From positions 62,001 to 126,000 of the forward strand of contig NZ_JBANRM010000002.1 in NCBI RefSeq assembly GCF_037154085.1: a stretch of 64,000 bases of DNA, given 5' to 3'. The notes under the pieces are model-generated. The model was given only the letters and a program-made list of their open reading frames with translations. It searched no databases and was not told where the DNA came from. The position numbers and the translations under genes were made by a program. Each line of letters starts with the position of its first letter. Positions within the stretch are counted from its first letter, which is position 1. This document shows, in pieces, positions 55,516 to 64,000 of this stretch. The stretch is from Andeanibacterium fulvum. GTDB lineage: Bacteria > Pseudomonadota > Alphaproteobacteria > Sphingomonadales > Sphingomonadaceae.

Positions 55516-56388
55516 ATGACCAGCCGCAAACCGATCAAGAAAGCCGTTTTTCCAGTCGCCGGACTGGGCACGCGCTTCCTCCCCGCGACCAAGGCAATCC
55601 CCAAGGAAATGCTGCCGGTGATCGACCGGCCGCTGATCCAATATGCGGTCGACGAAGCGCGGGAGGCTGGGATCGAACAGATGATCTTCGTCACCGGGCG
55701 CGGCAAATCGGCAATCGTCGAGCATTTCGACGTGGCCTATGAATTGGAATCGACGCTGGCCGAGCGCGGCAAGGACCTCTCCATTCTCGAGCCGACCCGC
55801 GCCACGCCGGGCGATATCATCACCGTACGCCAGCAGGTCCCCATGGGGCTTGGCCATGCCATCTGGTGCGCGCGCGCCATCGTGGGCGACGATCCCTTCG
55901 CGATCTTCCTGCCGGACGAGCTGATGATCGGCACGCCGGGCTGCATGAAGCAGATGGTGGAAGCCTATGAGGAAGTGGGCGGCAATCTGATTTCCGTACT
56001 GGAAGTGCCGATGGAGGAAGTCTCCTCCTATGGCGTGATTGCCCCGGGCGAGACACAGGGCGCACTGACCGAAGTGAAGGGGCTCGTCGAAAAACCCAAG
56101 CGCGAGGATGCGCCTTCCAACAAGATCATTTCCGGCCGCTATATCCTGCAACCCGAGGTGATGCGGACGCTGGAAAATCAGGAAAAGGGTGCTGGCGGAG
56201 AAATCCAGCTGACCGACGCCATGGCCAAGATGATCGGCCAGCAGCCGTTCCACGCCGTGACCTTTGCCGGCCGCCGTTACGACTGCGGCAGCAAAACGGG
56301 CTTCATCGAGGCGACCCTTGCCCTGGCGCTGGAACGCGAGGACATGGGCGAGGAAGTGCGCGCGATCGCGAAGCGTCTGCTGGCCTGA
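55516..56388 (+). CDS. galU: UTP-glucose-1-phosphate uridylyltransferase
   Basis: A 290-residue nucleotidyltransferase with the N-terminal FPVAGLGTRFLPATKAIPKEMLPVIDRPL signature (in parts), and ELMIGTPG and DCGSKTGFIEATLALALE later. It makes UDP-glucose for polysaccharide, LPS and EPS synthesis, which suits the EPS export genes elsewhere in the window. It converges with the halogenase gene 4 nt away. Confidence 0.95.
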   Translation: MTSRKPIKKAVFPVAGLGTRFLPATKAIPKEMLPVIDRPLIQYAVDEAREAGIEQMIFVTGRGKSAIVEHFDVAYELESTLAERGKDLSILEPTRATPGDIITVRQQVPMGLGHAIWCARAIVGDDPFAIFLPDELMIGTPGCMKQMVEAYEEVGGNLISVLEVPMEEVSSYGVIAPGETQGALTEVKGLVEKPKREDAPSNKIISGRYILQPEVMRTLENQEKGAGGEIQLTDAMAKMIGQQPFHAVTFAGRRYDCGSKTGFIEATLALALEREDMGEEVRAIAKRLLA

Positions 56389-56392
56389 TACT

Positions 56393-57976
56393 TCAGGCCG
56401 GCGCCCCCGCTTCTTCGGCAGGCGCGCGCGAGGCAAAATGGCGCGCGATGAATTCGGCATGGTCCGGAACGGTACGCGCTGACTCCTCCAATTCCTGCAC
56501 GATCTGCCTGATCTGACGCGCGGCAAAGGCCGGTTCGGCGCGGTTCGCCAGCGCATGGACCGCGCGGGGCAGGCAACGCTGGCCAATCAGGATCGCGCTC
56601 CAGCTGCCGAGCTGGAACAGGTGATTGCCTTCCACGTCCAGAATCCCGCGCTCGCGCCACAGGGCCAGCGTTTCGATCAGACTGTCGGGCAGCCGCATCG
56701 TTGCGCAGTGGCGCCAGAATTCGGAATCGCTGCGTTCGTTGAGGTGGTAATGGGCAATGATGAAATCGCGCACGCGGTTCCATTCGATGCCCGTCTCGCG
56801 ATTGAACCGATCGCGCAGGCGATGGTCCATCGCCCTGGTGGGGAAACTCTCGATCAGTCGTTCGAGCGCCGACTGCACCAGATGGATGCTGGTCGATTCG
56901 AGCGGCTCGAGGAACCCGAAGGACAGGCCGACTGCCACGACATTGTTCACCCAGGCGCGGTTGCGGCAACCGGTAGTGAATTTGATCAGTCGGGGGCTGT
57001 CCAGCGCAGGCGCATCGAGCGTGGCGAGCAGGCGCTGTTCTGCCTCGCTCTCGCTGCTGAAGGCACTGGTGAAGACGTGCCCGTTGCCGGTGCGATGCTG
57101 GAGCGGGATGCGCCATTGCCAGCCCACCGGGTGAGCGATGGCCTTGGTATAGGGCGTGATCGAGCCGGGCGCGCGCTGAGTGGGAATAGCCAAGGCACGG
57201 TCCGAGGGGAGGAACTCGCTCCAGTCCTGGAAGGGTTCTTCCAGTTCACTGCCCAGCAGCAGGCTGCGGAAGCCCGAACAATCGATGAAAAGATCGGCCT
57301 CCAGCCGTCGGCCATCCTCCAGCACCACCGCCGAGACGTGCCCATTGGCGGGATTGCGCTCCGCCCCTGAAATCTTGCCTTCCACGCGCTGTGCCCCGCG
57401 CGATTCGGCAATCTTGCGCAGATGGGAGGCGTAGAGATGCGCATCGAAATGAAAGGCGTAAGTGAAGCGACCCAGCGGATCGCGCGGCTGGCGATTGGGC
57501 AGGGCGAAGCGATCGTATTTCGCCAGCGTCCGGGCTGGGAAAAGTTCCTCCCACGCGGGATAATCGGGCTCCCCCGCCAGACGGCCCAGCAACCACCAAT
57601 GGTGGAGCTTTACCGCCTCGTCGATCTCGCGACCCGTGCGGCCGAACTGGTGCAGATAGCGGTCGCCTATACGGCCCCAATTATGGAACTCGATGCCCAG
57701 CTTGAAGGTAGCGTGCGTATCCCGAATGAAGGCGCCTTCATCCAGCCTGATGAAGTTGTTGAACTTCTTGATCGGCGGGATAGTAGCCTCGCCCACGCCG
57801 ATAATGCCGATCGCATCGCTCTCGACCAGCGTGACGCTAGTATCCCGTCCGAGATAAGTGGCCAGCATGGTCGCGGCCATCCAGCCGGAGGAGCCCCCGC
57901 CCACTACCAGAACCGAGCGGATCGCATCCTTGCGGGGATCGACGGGCAGATATTCGTCAGGTGCCAGATCGGTCAT
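56393..57976 (-). CDS. Flavin-dependent tryptophan halogenase-family protein
   Basis: A 527-residue FAD protein. The nucleotide-binding GGGSSGWMAA (residues 26-35), GVGEATIPPIKKFN with lysines at 70-71 corresponding to the catalytic Lys of PrnA/RebH, and WQWRIPLQHR, the WxWxIP motif that is the family's halogenase signature, are all present. It would chlorinate or brominate an aromatic substrate, but no substrate, flavin reductase or TonB receptor is next to it. The start is uncertain (57976 or 57988). It converges with galU. Confidence 0.86.
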   Translation of the reverse strand: MTDLAPDEYLPVDPRKDAIRSVLVVGGGSSGWMAATMLATYLGRDTSVTLVESDAIGIIGVGEATIPPIKKFNNFIRLDEGAFIRDTHATFKLGIEFHNWGRIGDRYLHQFGRTGREIDEAVKLHHWWLLGRLAGEPDYPAWEELFPARTLAKYDRFALPNRQPRDPLGRFTYAFHFDAHLYASHLRKIAESRGAQRVEGKISGAERNPANGHVSAVVLEDGRRLEADLFIDCSGFRSLLLGSELEEPFQDWSEFLPSDRALAIPTQRAPGSITPYTKAIAHPVGWQWRIPLQHRTGNGHVFTSAFSSESEAEQRLLATLDAPALDSPRLIKFTTGCRNRAWVNNVVAVGLSFGFLEPLESTSIHLVQSALERLIESFPTRAMDHRLRDRFNRETGIEWNRVRDFIIAHYHLNERSDSEFWRHCATMRLPDSLIETLALWRERGILDVEGNHLFQLGSWSAILIGQRCLPRAVHALANRAEPAFAARQIRQIVQELEESARTVPDHAEFIARHFASRAPAEEAGAPA

Positions 57977-58087
57977 GCGCGCCAACATGAACGATTTGCC
58001 GCCGAAGACAAGCTGGTGGAATGCAGGCAGCAAAAAGGCGGCGAGGGATACCCTGCCGCCTCATGCAACTGCCATTGGGCAGGCTGC

Positions 58088-58804
58088 TTATTCCTCGTCG
58101 TCGTCCGGACCGCCCAGAGCACCTTCAGCAACCTTCTGGTCAAGGTTGGCCATGGAAACTTCGCCCACGAGATAGGGGCTGGGGTCCACGGCGACGCCGC
58201 CGACGCGCACTTCATAGTGCAGGTGCGGCCCAGTGGAGCGGCCGGTGGAACCGACATAACCGATCAGGTCGCCCTTGTTCACGCGCTGGCCGGCCTGAAC
58301 CGCGAAGCCGGAGAGATGGCCATAGCGGGTCTGCAGTTCGCCGCCATGTTCGATCTGGATGTAATTGCCGTAGCTGGAAAACCAGTCCGCACGGGCGATC
58401 AGGCCATCGGCCGGAGCATAGACCGGCGTTCCGGTGGGAGCGGCGAGATCCATGCCCTTGTGATTGCGGCGGCCGCCCAGAACCGGATGGTTGCGCATGC
58501 CGAAACCGCTGGTGAGCGTCATCTTGGCGAGAGGCGAACGCGAGGGCACCGAGATGGTGACGCGCGCCGCAGGCATCGCGATGCCCGTGCCGCTGTCGAG
58601 CGACTTCCAGCTGGCGAAGAGCTGGCTGAATTCTTCATCACCCTTGCCGAGCTGGGCGTCAGGGCCGTCGGTCAGGTTGTGAACGGTGGTGCTGATCTGG
58701 GCAGCGGTGGCTTCGGTCTGAGCCGAGGCGGGGCTTGCCCCCATAATTGCCAGAGCTGCGAGCAGAGCTGTCGGCAGGGTGCGAAGCGAAAGCGAAAATA
58801 CCAT
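58088..58804 (-). CDS. M23-family peptidoglycan endopeptidase
   Basis: A 238-residue protein with a signal peptide (1-28, ASAQ) and a C-terminal LytM domain. The zinc ligands are in NHKGMDLAAP and the terminal GPHLHYEVRVGG, plus HPVLGGRRNHKG. It cleaves peptidoglycan cross-links or acts as an amidase activator. The N-terminal ~70 residues are helical. It is apparently monocistronic with a 54-bp gap from the halogenase and a 159-bp gap from DUF455. Confidence 0.9.
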   Translation of the reverse strand: MVFSLSLRTLPTALLAALAIMGASPASAQTEATAAQISTTVHNLTDGPDAQLGKGDEEFSQLFASWKSLDSGTGIAMPAARVTISVPSRSPLAKMTLTSGFGMRNHPVLGGRRNHKGMDLAAPTGTPVYAPADGLIARADWFSSYGNYIQIEHGGELQTRYGHLSGFAVQAGQRVNKGDLIGYVGSTGRSTGPHLHYEVRVGGVAVDPSPYLVGEVSMANLDQKVAEGALGGPDDDEE

Positions 58805-58963
58805 GAGCGACCTGTCTGTCCCGTCCTAAAAATCTTGTGCGGCTCCCGCCGCCCTCGATCCCCCAAGAGCGATGGCCCAGGAAAAGGCCGGTTCTAACTG
58901 TTCAAAGTCAGGAATGTGACCCCGAACCCCCATTTGCTGACAGGGTGGTAAACAGGGCCGCGC

Positions 58964-59758
58964 TCAGGTGGCAAGCGCGCCGTAGTAGCTCAGCGATAAA
59001 CCGGCTGCTGAACGCGCTGAGTCGTTGAACGGTGGCTTAATCGCACCCGTAAAGTGGGCCGCGACCAGTTCGCGCCAAAGGATTTCCGGGCTTTTTCCCG
59101 CCCCGGCGCTCCGTGCGGTGAAGTGTTTCGTCCCGACCGAAACATGGCGGATTTCATCGCAGAGAATCCGTTCGAGGATGCGGGCGCCGCCTTCGTCGCC
59201 CTGTGCGCGCACCCGTTCGAGCGTGGCGGGCGTGACATCCAGCCCGCGCGCTTCCAGCACCATCGGCACGACCGCAAGCCTTGCCGCGACATCGTGACGG
59301 GTCTTTTCTGCCGCTTCCCACAGCCCGCCATGGGCAGGCAGAGCACCGTAGAAGCTGCCCAGGACCCGCAGCTTGCGTTCCAGCAGGGCGAAATGCATCG
59401 CCTCATCCGCGGCGACCGAGAGAAAGTCCGAAACGAACTCCTCACCCATCTCGGCACCGAATCGCCCGGCCATGTCGAGCGCCAGATCGATGGCGACGAA
59501 TTCGATGTGGCAGAGCGCATGCCACAGGGCGACGCGGGCCCGCTCCGAGCCGCCCTTGCCCCGCTTGGGCATGCGGTTGGGCGGCAGCAATTCCGGCGTT
59601 TCCGGCCATGCAGGCCTGTCCGGCATGCCGACGTCGAAGCTGAAATCCAGCCGACCCAGCCGCCAGTTTCGCGCCACTTCCCGCGTGGCGAAGACCTTCT
59701 CCCGCGGGTTCGCAGTAAGCAGGGCGGAACGGATCGCAGAGGCGACTGAGCAGGACAT
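58964..59758 (-). CDS. DUF455 ferritin-like protein
   Basis: A 264-residue all-helical protein of the DUF455 (ferritin-like di-iron) family. Family segments include ALWHALCHIEFVAIDLALDM, EFVSDFLSVAADEAMHFALLERKL, and CDEIRHVSVGTKHF, whose Glu/His residues look like di-iron ligands. Function is not established. The start at ATG 59758 gives MSCSVASAIRSALL; the frame extends to 59851 without homology. Confidence 0.87.
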   Translation of the reverse strand: MSCSVASAIRSALLTANPREKVFATREVARNWRLGRLDFSFDVGMPDRPAWPETPELLPPNRMPKRGKGGSERARVALWHALCHIEFVAIDLALDMAGRFGAEMGEEFVSDFLSVAADEAMHFALLERKLRVLGSFYGALPAHGGLWEAAEKTRHDVAARLAVVPMVLEARGLDVTPATLERVRAQGDEGGARILERILCDEIRHVSVGTKHFTARSAGAGKSPEILWRELVAAHFTGAIKPPFNDSARSAAGLSLSYYGALAT

Positions 59759-59787
59759 AAGGCTAGCTTGAAGGAACCGACCGGAAC

Positions 59788-60264
59788 CTAGAGCGCCTTG
59801 GCCGCAGCCAGGACTTCCTCCGCGTGGCCCTTCACTTTCACCTTGCGCCATACGCGCGCAATCTTTCCGTCGCCGTCGACGAGATAGGTCGTGCGTTCCA
59901 TGCCCATATAGGTGCGCCCATACATGCTCTTCTCGGTCCAGATGCCCAGCGCGTCGGCAAGGCCATCGGTTTCCGGATCGGAAGCGAGCGGAGCGGACAG
60001 GGCGTGCTTCTCGATGAATTTGGCATGCTTCTTCGGCGGGTCCTTGCTGATGCCCAGCAAGGCGATCCCGGCTTCGGCGAATTCTGCGGCCAAGGCGGAG
60101 AAATCCTTGTTCTCCGTCGTGCAGCCCGGCGTATCGTCCTTGGGGTAGAAGAACAGCACCAGCTTGCTTCCCTTGAAGTCCGAGACCTTCACGGCGCCGC
60201 CTTCGGGTTTTTCGAGGGCGATGTCAGGCACGGTATCGCCGATATCGGGGCGTTCGCTCATCAT
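59788..60264 (-). CDS. bcp: Thioredoxin-dependent thiol peroxidase (Bcp/PrxQ)
   Basis: A 158-residue peroxiredoxin. The peroxidatic Cys48 is in YPKDDTPGCTTENKDFSA, the PrxQ signature. It reduces peroxides using thioredoxin. It overlaps the glnE stop by 4 nt (ATGA), so is coupled to it. A second ATG 3 nt later is equally possible as start. Confidence 0.94.
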   Translation of the reverse strand: MMSERPDIGDTVPDIALEKPEGGAVKVSDFKGSKLVLFFYPKDDTPGCTTENKDFSALAAEFAEAGIALLGISKDPPKKHAKFIEKHALSAPLASDPETDGLADALGIWTEKSMYGRTYMGMERTTYLVDGDGKIARVWRKVKVKGHAEEVLAAAKAL

Positions 60265-62975
60265 TCCATCTCCAGTGTTTCGCCAAAAGTAGCAGCCCAG
60301 GCCGCAGCGACGCCGTGGCGCGCTTCGGCCAGCAGTTCAAGCAGGTCGGGATAGGAAGCCGCACCGCAGCTGCGCGCCAGCACGGCGCAGGCGGCGACGG
60401 ACGGTTCCTGCGAATCGGGGGCGAGCAGCCGCGCGGCGACCAGCACCCGGATCAATACCTTCTGCGCCTTGAGCAGAGCTTCGGGCAGCAGGCCTGCTTC
60501 CACCAGCCCGGTCAGCGCCCCGACCATTTCCGGCGTGATCGCAATCCGTTCGCGCAGTTGCAGATAGTGGATCAGGAATTCCAGATCGACCAGTCCCCCG
60601 CGATGGAGCTTCACGTCCAGCACGCCCTTGGGCGGCTTATGCGCGGCCATCTCGTGCCGCATGGCGAGCACGTCGGCCTTAAGTTTTGCCGGATCGCGAG
60701 GTCTGTGCAGCACTTCGGCCAGGATCGCTTCCAGCCGGGCACGCGCTTCCGGCGGGCCGGCCAGCACGCGGGCGCGGTTGAGCGCCATATGCTCCCAGGT
60801 CCAGGCATCTTCCTTCTGGTACCGCTCGAAGCTGTCGAGGCTGACCGAGAGCGGGCCCTGATTACCCTGCGGGCGCAGGCGGGTGTCCACCTCGTAAAGC
60901 GGCCCTTCCGCAGTCGCGACGCTGAGCGCCGCCGTCACCCGCTGGGCGAGCCGGTTGAAATAGAGCGTGACGCCGAGAGGCCTTTCGCCATCCGACTGGA
61001 GATCGCCTTCGTCCCCGCCGCCGGTGCTGAACAGATAGATCAGATCGAGGTCCGAAGCATGGGTCAGCGCCCCGCCGCCCAGCCGTCCAAGGCCGAGCAC
61101 CAGCAGGTCGTGCTGCGGAATGCGCCCGTGGACGCGAGCGAATTCTTCTTCCGCACCCTTGAGGCACACGTCCAGTGCAGCCTCAGCCGTACGACACAGC
61201 GCCTCGGCAATTTCGAGCGGGTCCTGTGCAGCCTCGATCAGCTGCACGCCCAGCGCGAAGCGGGTTTCGCCCACCACGCGGCGCACCCGGTCGAGCAGTT
61301 CCTCGTAACCCACGCCTTCGGGCAGGCTGCGCATGCGCGCGGCGAGTTCTTCCACGCTGCCGGGCAGATCGAGCGCGGTGGTGTCGATCAGCGCATCGAG
61401 CAGGTCGGGCCGCCGCGCCAGTTCATCCGCCAGCGGCGGTGCCAGTGTGAGGATCGCGACGAGCTGTTCCGTCAGCCCCGGCCGCGCCTCGAGCAGGCGG
61501 AACAAATTCACCGCGCTGGGGAGATTGACCAGCAGGGTCTCCCAACGCGCCACGGCCCGGTCGGGGTCCGGAGCCTTGGCCAGAGCTTCCAGCAAAGCAG
61601 GAAACACCGCTTCGAATGCAGCGCGGGCCGCCTCGCTGCGCAGGGCCCGCACGCGCCCGTCGCTCCATCCCGCGATCCGTTCGGCAAGATGCACGGGATC
61701 GGAAAAGCCAAGCTGGCCCAGACGTTCCGCGACGACGCCGTCCTGCCCGAGCTGCAGGGGAGAGGCTGCCCGGTCCGGCCCATCGAGTAACGCATCGTAC
61801 CGGCTTGCAACCCTCTCGGTGATCTCCGCCAGTTCGCCCAGCAGCGCCGCGCCATCGGCCAGCCCGTCGAGCCGGGCGACATTGTCCAGCGCCTCGCGAT
61901 CGGTCGGCAGGCTGTGCGTCTGCCGGTCGGCCACCATCTGCAGGCGGTGCTCGATCTCGCGCAGCCGATCATAGCTCTCGCCCAGCACCAGCGCGTCTTC
62001 GGCGGCGATGATCCCTTCCGCCGCCAGCGCATCCAGCGCCGCGCGCGTGCCGCGCAGCCGCAGGCTCGGCTTGCGCCCGCCATGGATCAGCTGATGCGTC
62101 TGGGCGAAGAATTCCACTTCGCGAATGCCGCCGCGCCCACGCTTCACGTCGAAACCCGGCCCCGGCGCCTGTGGTCCGCCATGGTGAGAGCGGATGCGCG
62201 CCGTCAGCCGGCGGATTTCCTCGATCGCCCCGAAATCGAGATTGCGCCGCCACACAAAGGGGCGGATCTGGCGCAGGAATTCCTCGCCCGCCGCAATATC
62301 CCCCGCGCAGGCCCGCGCGCGGATGAAGGCCGCCCGCTCCCACGCCAACGCCAGCGATTCGTAATGCGACAGGGCCGCATTGAAGGAGATCGCCAACGGA
62401 GAGACTTCGGACGCCGGGCGCAGCCGCAGATCGACACGGAAGACATAGCCGTCCGCCGTCTGCCGCGAAAGCGTTTCCACAAGGGTGCGTGCCACGCGCT
62501 GGGCGGCCTCGCCGGGCTCGTCCCGCTCGCGCCGGGGCAGGGTCTGCGGATCGTAGAGCAGGATCGGGTCGATATCCGAACTGTAGTTCAGTTCCCCCGC
62601 GCCGTGCTTGCCCAGTGCCAGCGCGGTGAAGCCCGCCGGCTCGGCATCCTCAACCCGTGCCCGGATCGCGGCGGTGATCGCCGCGTCCATCGCCCGGTCC
62701 GCGAAAGACGACAGCTCCGCCATCACCCGCGCCAGCGGAAATGCGCCTGCCAGATCGCCGATGCCCAGAGCGACCGCGAGCCCCCATTTCTCGCGCCGCA
62801 GGGCCGTGGCGGCATCCGGCGCGCCTTCGCCCACGGCCTTGGCCCAGGCCAGCGCTTCCTCGCCCTTGCCCGCTTCCAGCAGAGGGACAAGCTCAGGCTG
62901 CCGGTCGAGCCCCAGCGACAGGAAAGCCGAATGCTTGCGGGCCCTTTCGAGCGCGGATTGCCATGAACGTTCCAT
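60261..62975 (-). CDS. glnE: Bifunctional glutamine-synthetase adenylyltransferase/deadenylase
   Basis: A 904-residue protein with two nucleotidyltransferase domains. The deadenylase-type ALGKHGAGELNYSSDIDPILLYD and the C-terminal adenylyltransferase-type GLGRLGGGALTHASDLDLIYLF are both visible, each with acidic SD(I/L)D metal residues. It adenylylates or deadenylylates GlnA under PII control, tuning nitrogen assimilation, and is functionally linked to gltBD in this window. The frame opens to 63107, but GGAAGGGG precedes the ATG at 62975. Normal family length is ~900-950. Confidence 0.93.
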   Translation of the reverse strand: MERSWQSALERARKHSAFLSLGLDRQPELVPLLEAGKGEEALAWAKAVGEGAPDAATALRREKWGLAVALGIGDLAGAFPLARVMAELSSFADRAMDAAITAAIRARVEDAEPAGFTALALGKHGAGELNYSSDIDPILLYDPQTLPRRERDEPGEAAQRVARTLVETLSRQTADGYVFRVDLRLRPASEVSPLAISFNAALSHYESLALAWERAAFIRARACAGDIAAGEEFLRQIRPFVWRRNLDFGAIEEIRRLTARIRSHHGGPQAPGPGFDVKRGRGGIREVEFFAQTHQLIHGGRKPSLRLRGTRAALDALAAEGIIAAEDALVLGESYDRLREIEHRLQMVADRQTHSLPTDREALDNVARLDGLADGAALLGELAEITERVASRYDALLDGPDRAASPLQLGQDGVVAERLGQLGFSDPVHLAERIAGWSDGRVRALRSEAARAAFEAVFPALLEALAKAPDPDRAVARWETLLVNLPSAVNLFRLLEARPGLTEQLVAILTLAPPLADELARRPDLLDALIDTTALDLPGSVEELAARMRSLPEGVGYEELLDRVRRVVGETRFALGVQLIEAAQDPLEIAEALCRTAEAALDVCLKGAEEEFARVHGRIPQHDLLVLGLGRLGGGALTHASDLDLIYLFSTGGGDEGDLQSDGERPLGVTLYFNRLAQRVTAALSVATAEGPLYEVDTRLRPQGNQGPLSVSLDSFERYQKEDAWTWEHMALNRARVLAGPPEARARLEAILAEVLHRPRDPAKLKADVLAMRHEMAAHKPPKGVLDVKLHRGGLVDLEFLIHYLQLRERIAITPEMVGALTGLVEAGLLPEALLKAQKVLIRVLVAARLLAPDSQEPSVAACAVLARSCGAASYPDLLELLAEARHGVAAAWAATFGETLEME

Positions 62976-63127
62976 CGCCCCTTCCCTGCACCGCCGCGCC
63001 GGAGCGGGCAAGGCAGACCTGCCCGATATGGACGAACGGGTAGGAGGGACGGGCCGCGTGGCATGCTTGTCTCGTCCTTCACGCTCTGCCAAGGCTGCGG
63101 AGTTCACGCTTTCGAACAGGGTCCGCG

Positions 63128-64000
63128 ATGCTACGCTTTCTCCTACCCGCCGGTGCAGCCCTGCTGCTGGCCGGTTGCGCCGCCACCGGAACCGAAGGCT
63201 CGGGAATGGCCAGGGGCATGACCGATGTCGCGGCGATGGACATTCCCGATGTCGAACCCGTGCCCGTCGACACCGCGCTGATGCGGGAGGTGACCAAGGA
63301 ACTTTCGTCCGATGCCTATGAAGGTCGCTTTCCCGGCACGGCAGGCGAAACCAGGACGCTGGACTATCTGGTCAAACAGTTCACTGCCGCCGGGCTGCAG
63401 CCGGGCAACAAGGGCAGCTGGTTCCAGGACGTGCCTCTGGTGGAAATCACCGGGCGCGATTTCGGGCCGCTGAAAGTTTCCGGGCCCGGGCAGGAATTCG
63501 ATCTGGCCCATAATGCCGATTGGGTGGGCGTGTCCTATCGCGAGCAGCAACAGGTCGAGGTGAAGGACAGCGAGTTGGTCTTCGTCGGCTATGGCATTGT
63601 CGCGCCCGAAAAGGGCTGGAACGACTATGCCGGGGTGAACATGCGCGGGAAGACCGCGGTGATCCTGGTCAACGATCCGGACTGGCTGACCGATGGGCTG
63701 GAAGGCCCCTTCGGCGGCGCGGCCATGACCTATTACGGGCGCTGGACCTACAAGTTCGAGGAAGCCGCCCGGCAAGGCGCGGCAGCCGCACTGATCGTGC
63801 ATGACACGTTCCCCGCCTCCTATGGCTGGAATGTGGTGCAGGAAGGCTGGACCGGTCCGCAAGCCTTTGCCGAACGCGCCGATGGCGGGGCAGGGCAGAC
63901 GCTGATGAATGGCTGGCTGCAGAACGATGCCGCCAAGAAGCTGATGGAAGCTGCCGGCAAGGATCTGGGCACGCTGGAAGGCGCGGCGATGCAGAAGGGC
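63128..64000 (+). CDS. M28-family peptidase, lipoprotein (3' truncated by window)
   Basis: The first 291 codons of a larger gene. A lipoprotein signal (MLRFLLPAGAALLLAGCAAT, Cys17 lipobox) is followed by a region typical of secreted M28 zinc aminopeptidases: the N-terminal portion, a PA-like domain (LVFVGYGIVAPEKGWNDYAGVNMRGKTAVILVND in parts) and the start of the next segment. The catalytic zinc motifs lie beyond the window end, so activity cannot be confirmed. It is divergent from glnE with a 152-bp gap. Confidence 0.85.
   Translation, partial: MLRFLLPAGAALLLAGCAATGTEGSGMARGMTDVAAMDIPDVEPVPVDTALMREVTKELSSDAYEGRFPGTAGETRTLDYLVKQFTAAGLQPGNKGSWFQDVPLVEITGRDFGPLKVSGPGQEFDLAHNADWVGVSYREQQQVEVKDSELVFVGYGIVAPEKGWNDYAGVNMRGKTAVILVNDPDWLTDGLEGPFGGAAMTYYGRWTYKFEEAARQGAAAALIVHDTFPASYGWNVVQEGWTGPQAFAERADGGAGQTLMNGWLQNDAAKKLMEAAGKDLGTLEGAAMQKG

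Overview
The window is GC-rich chromosomal DNA from an alphaproteobacterium, most likely a member of Sphingomonadales (Novosphingobium, Sphingobium or Erythrobacteraceae-like). This rests on several things: the gene families (short RNase D, DUF3576 lipoprotein, RHH_4-type protein next to fumC, GTP cyclohydrolase II with a long N-terminal extension, an exosortase A-type O-glycosylation ligase, an orphan tryptophan-halogenase-like flavoprotein, PHA genes), heavy use of GTG/TTG starts, and intergenic palindromes of the GTCATCCCGGAC... type. About 55 protein-coding genes are supported. No rRNA, tRNA, CRISPR array, prophage or complete IS was seen. One non-autonomous transposon-like element is present.

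Layout. 0-7 kb: end of a PabB/PabC fusion, a class I aminotransferase, an RluA-type pseudouridine synthase, arfB, rpmG, lolA, a candidate structured RNA with a strong terminator, xth and ribA. 7-11.2 kb: secreted beta-helix protein, a three-gene SPFH/ribbon-helix-helix operon with a possible autoregulatory operator, two small lipoproteins and a MaoC-like hydratase. 11.2-17.4 kb: palindromic repeats, ppk2, uppP, an M13 metallopeptidase and an MsbA-like ABC exporter. 17.6-21 kb: PHA depolymerase, thiolase and MaoC dehydratase. 21-25.6 kb: O-glycosylation ligase and glycosyltransferase of the exosortase-A type, facing away from each other across a repeat, then an acidic membrane protein. 25.9-37.4 kb: gltBD, a PfkB kinase, three TauD/TfdA dioxygenases and a tandem-HD HD-GYP protein. 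37.5-45 kb: ung, RNase D, lptC-lptA, then a converging exopolysaccharide-export operon (Wza-like, Wzc-like tyrosine kinase, TPR protein) preceded by a small secreted protein. 45-50 kb: leuS-lptE-holA, a 268-bp nested-palindrome MITE-like element and a DUF3576 lipoprotein. 50.5-64 kb: a beta-strand-rich secreted protein, phbB, fumC, a small RHH protein, murA, galU, the halogenase, an M23 endopeptidase, a DUF455 ferritin-like protein, bcp, glnE and the start of an M28 peptidase.

How the genes work together. Envelope building is the dominant theme: LolA, LptC/A/E, UppP, MurA, GalU, M23, an MsbA-like exporter and EPS export. Nitrogen assimilation is represented by GltBD and GlnE, and carbon storage by PHA synthesis and breakdown and by polyphosphate kinase. 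The most unusual non-coding items are the MITE-like element at 49335-49602, the candidate RNA before xth, and the 11-bp-spaced half sites upstream of the SPFH/RHH operon. No complete, clearly new multi-gene system was found; the candidates listed are individual elements or small loci.
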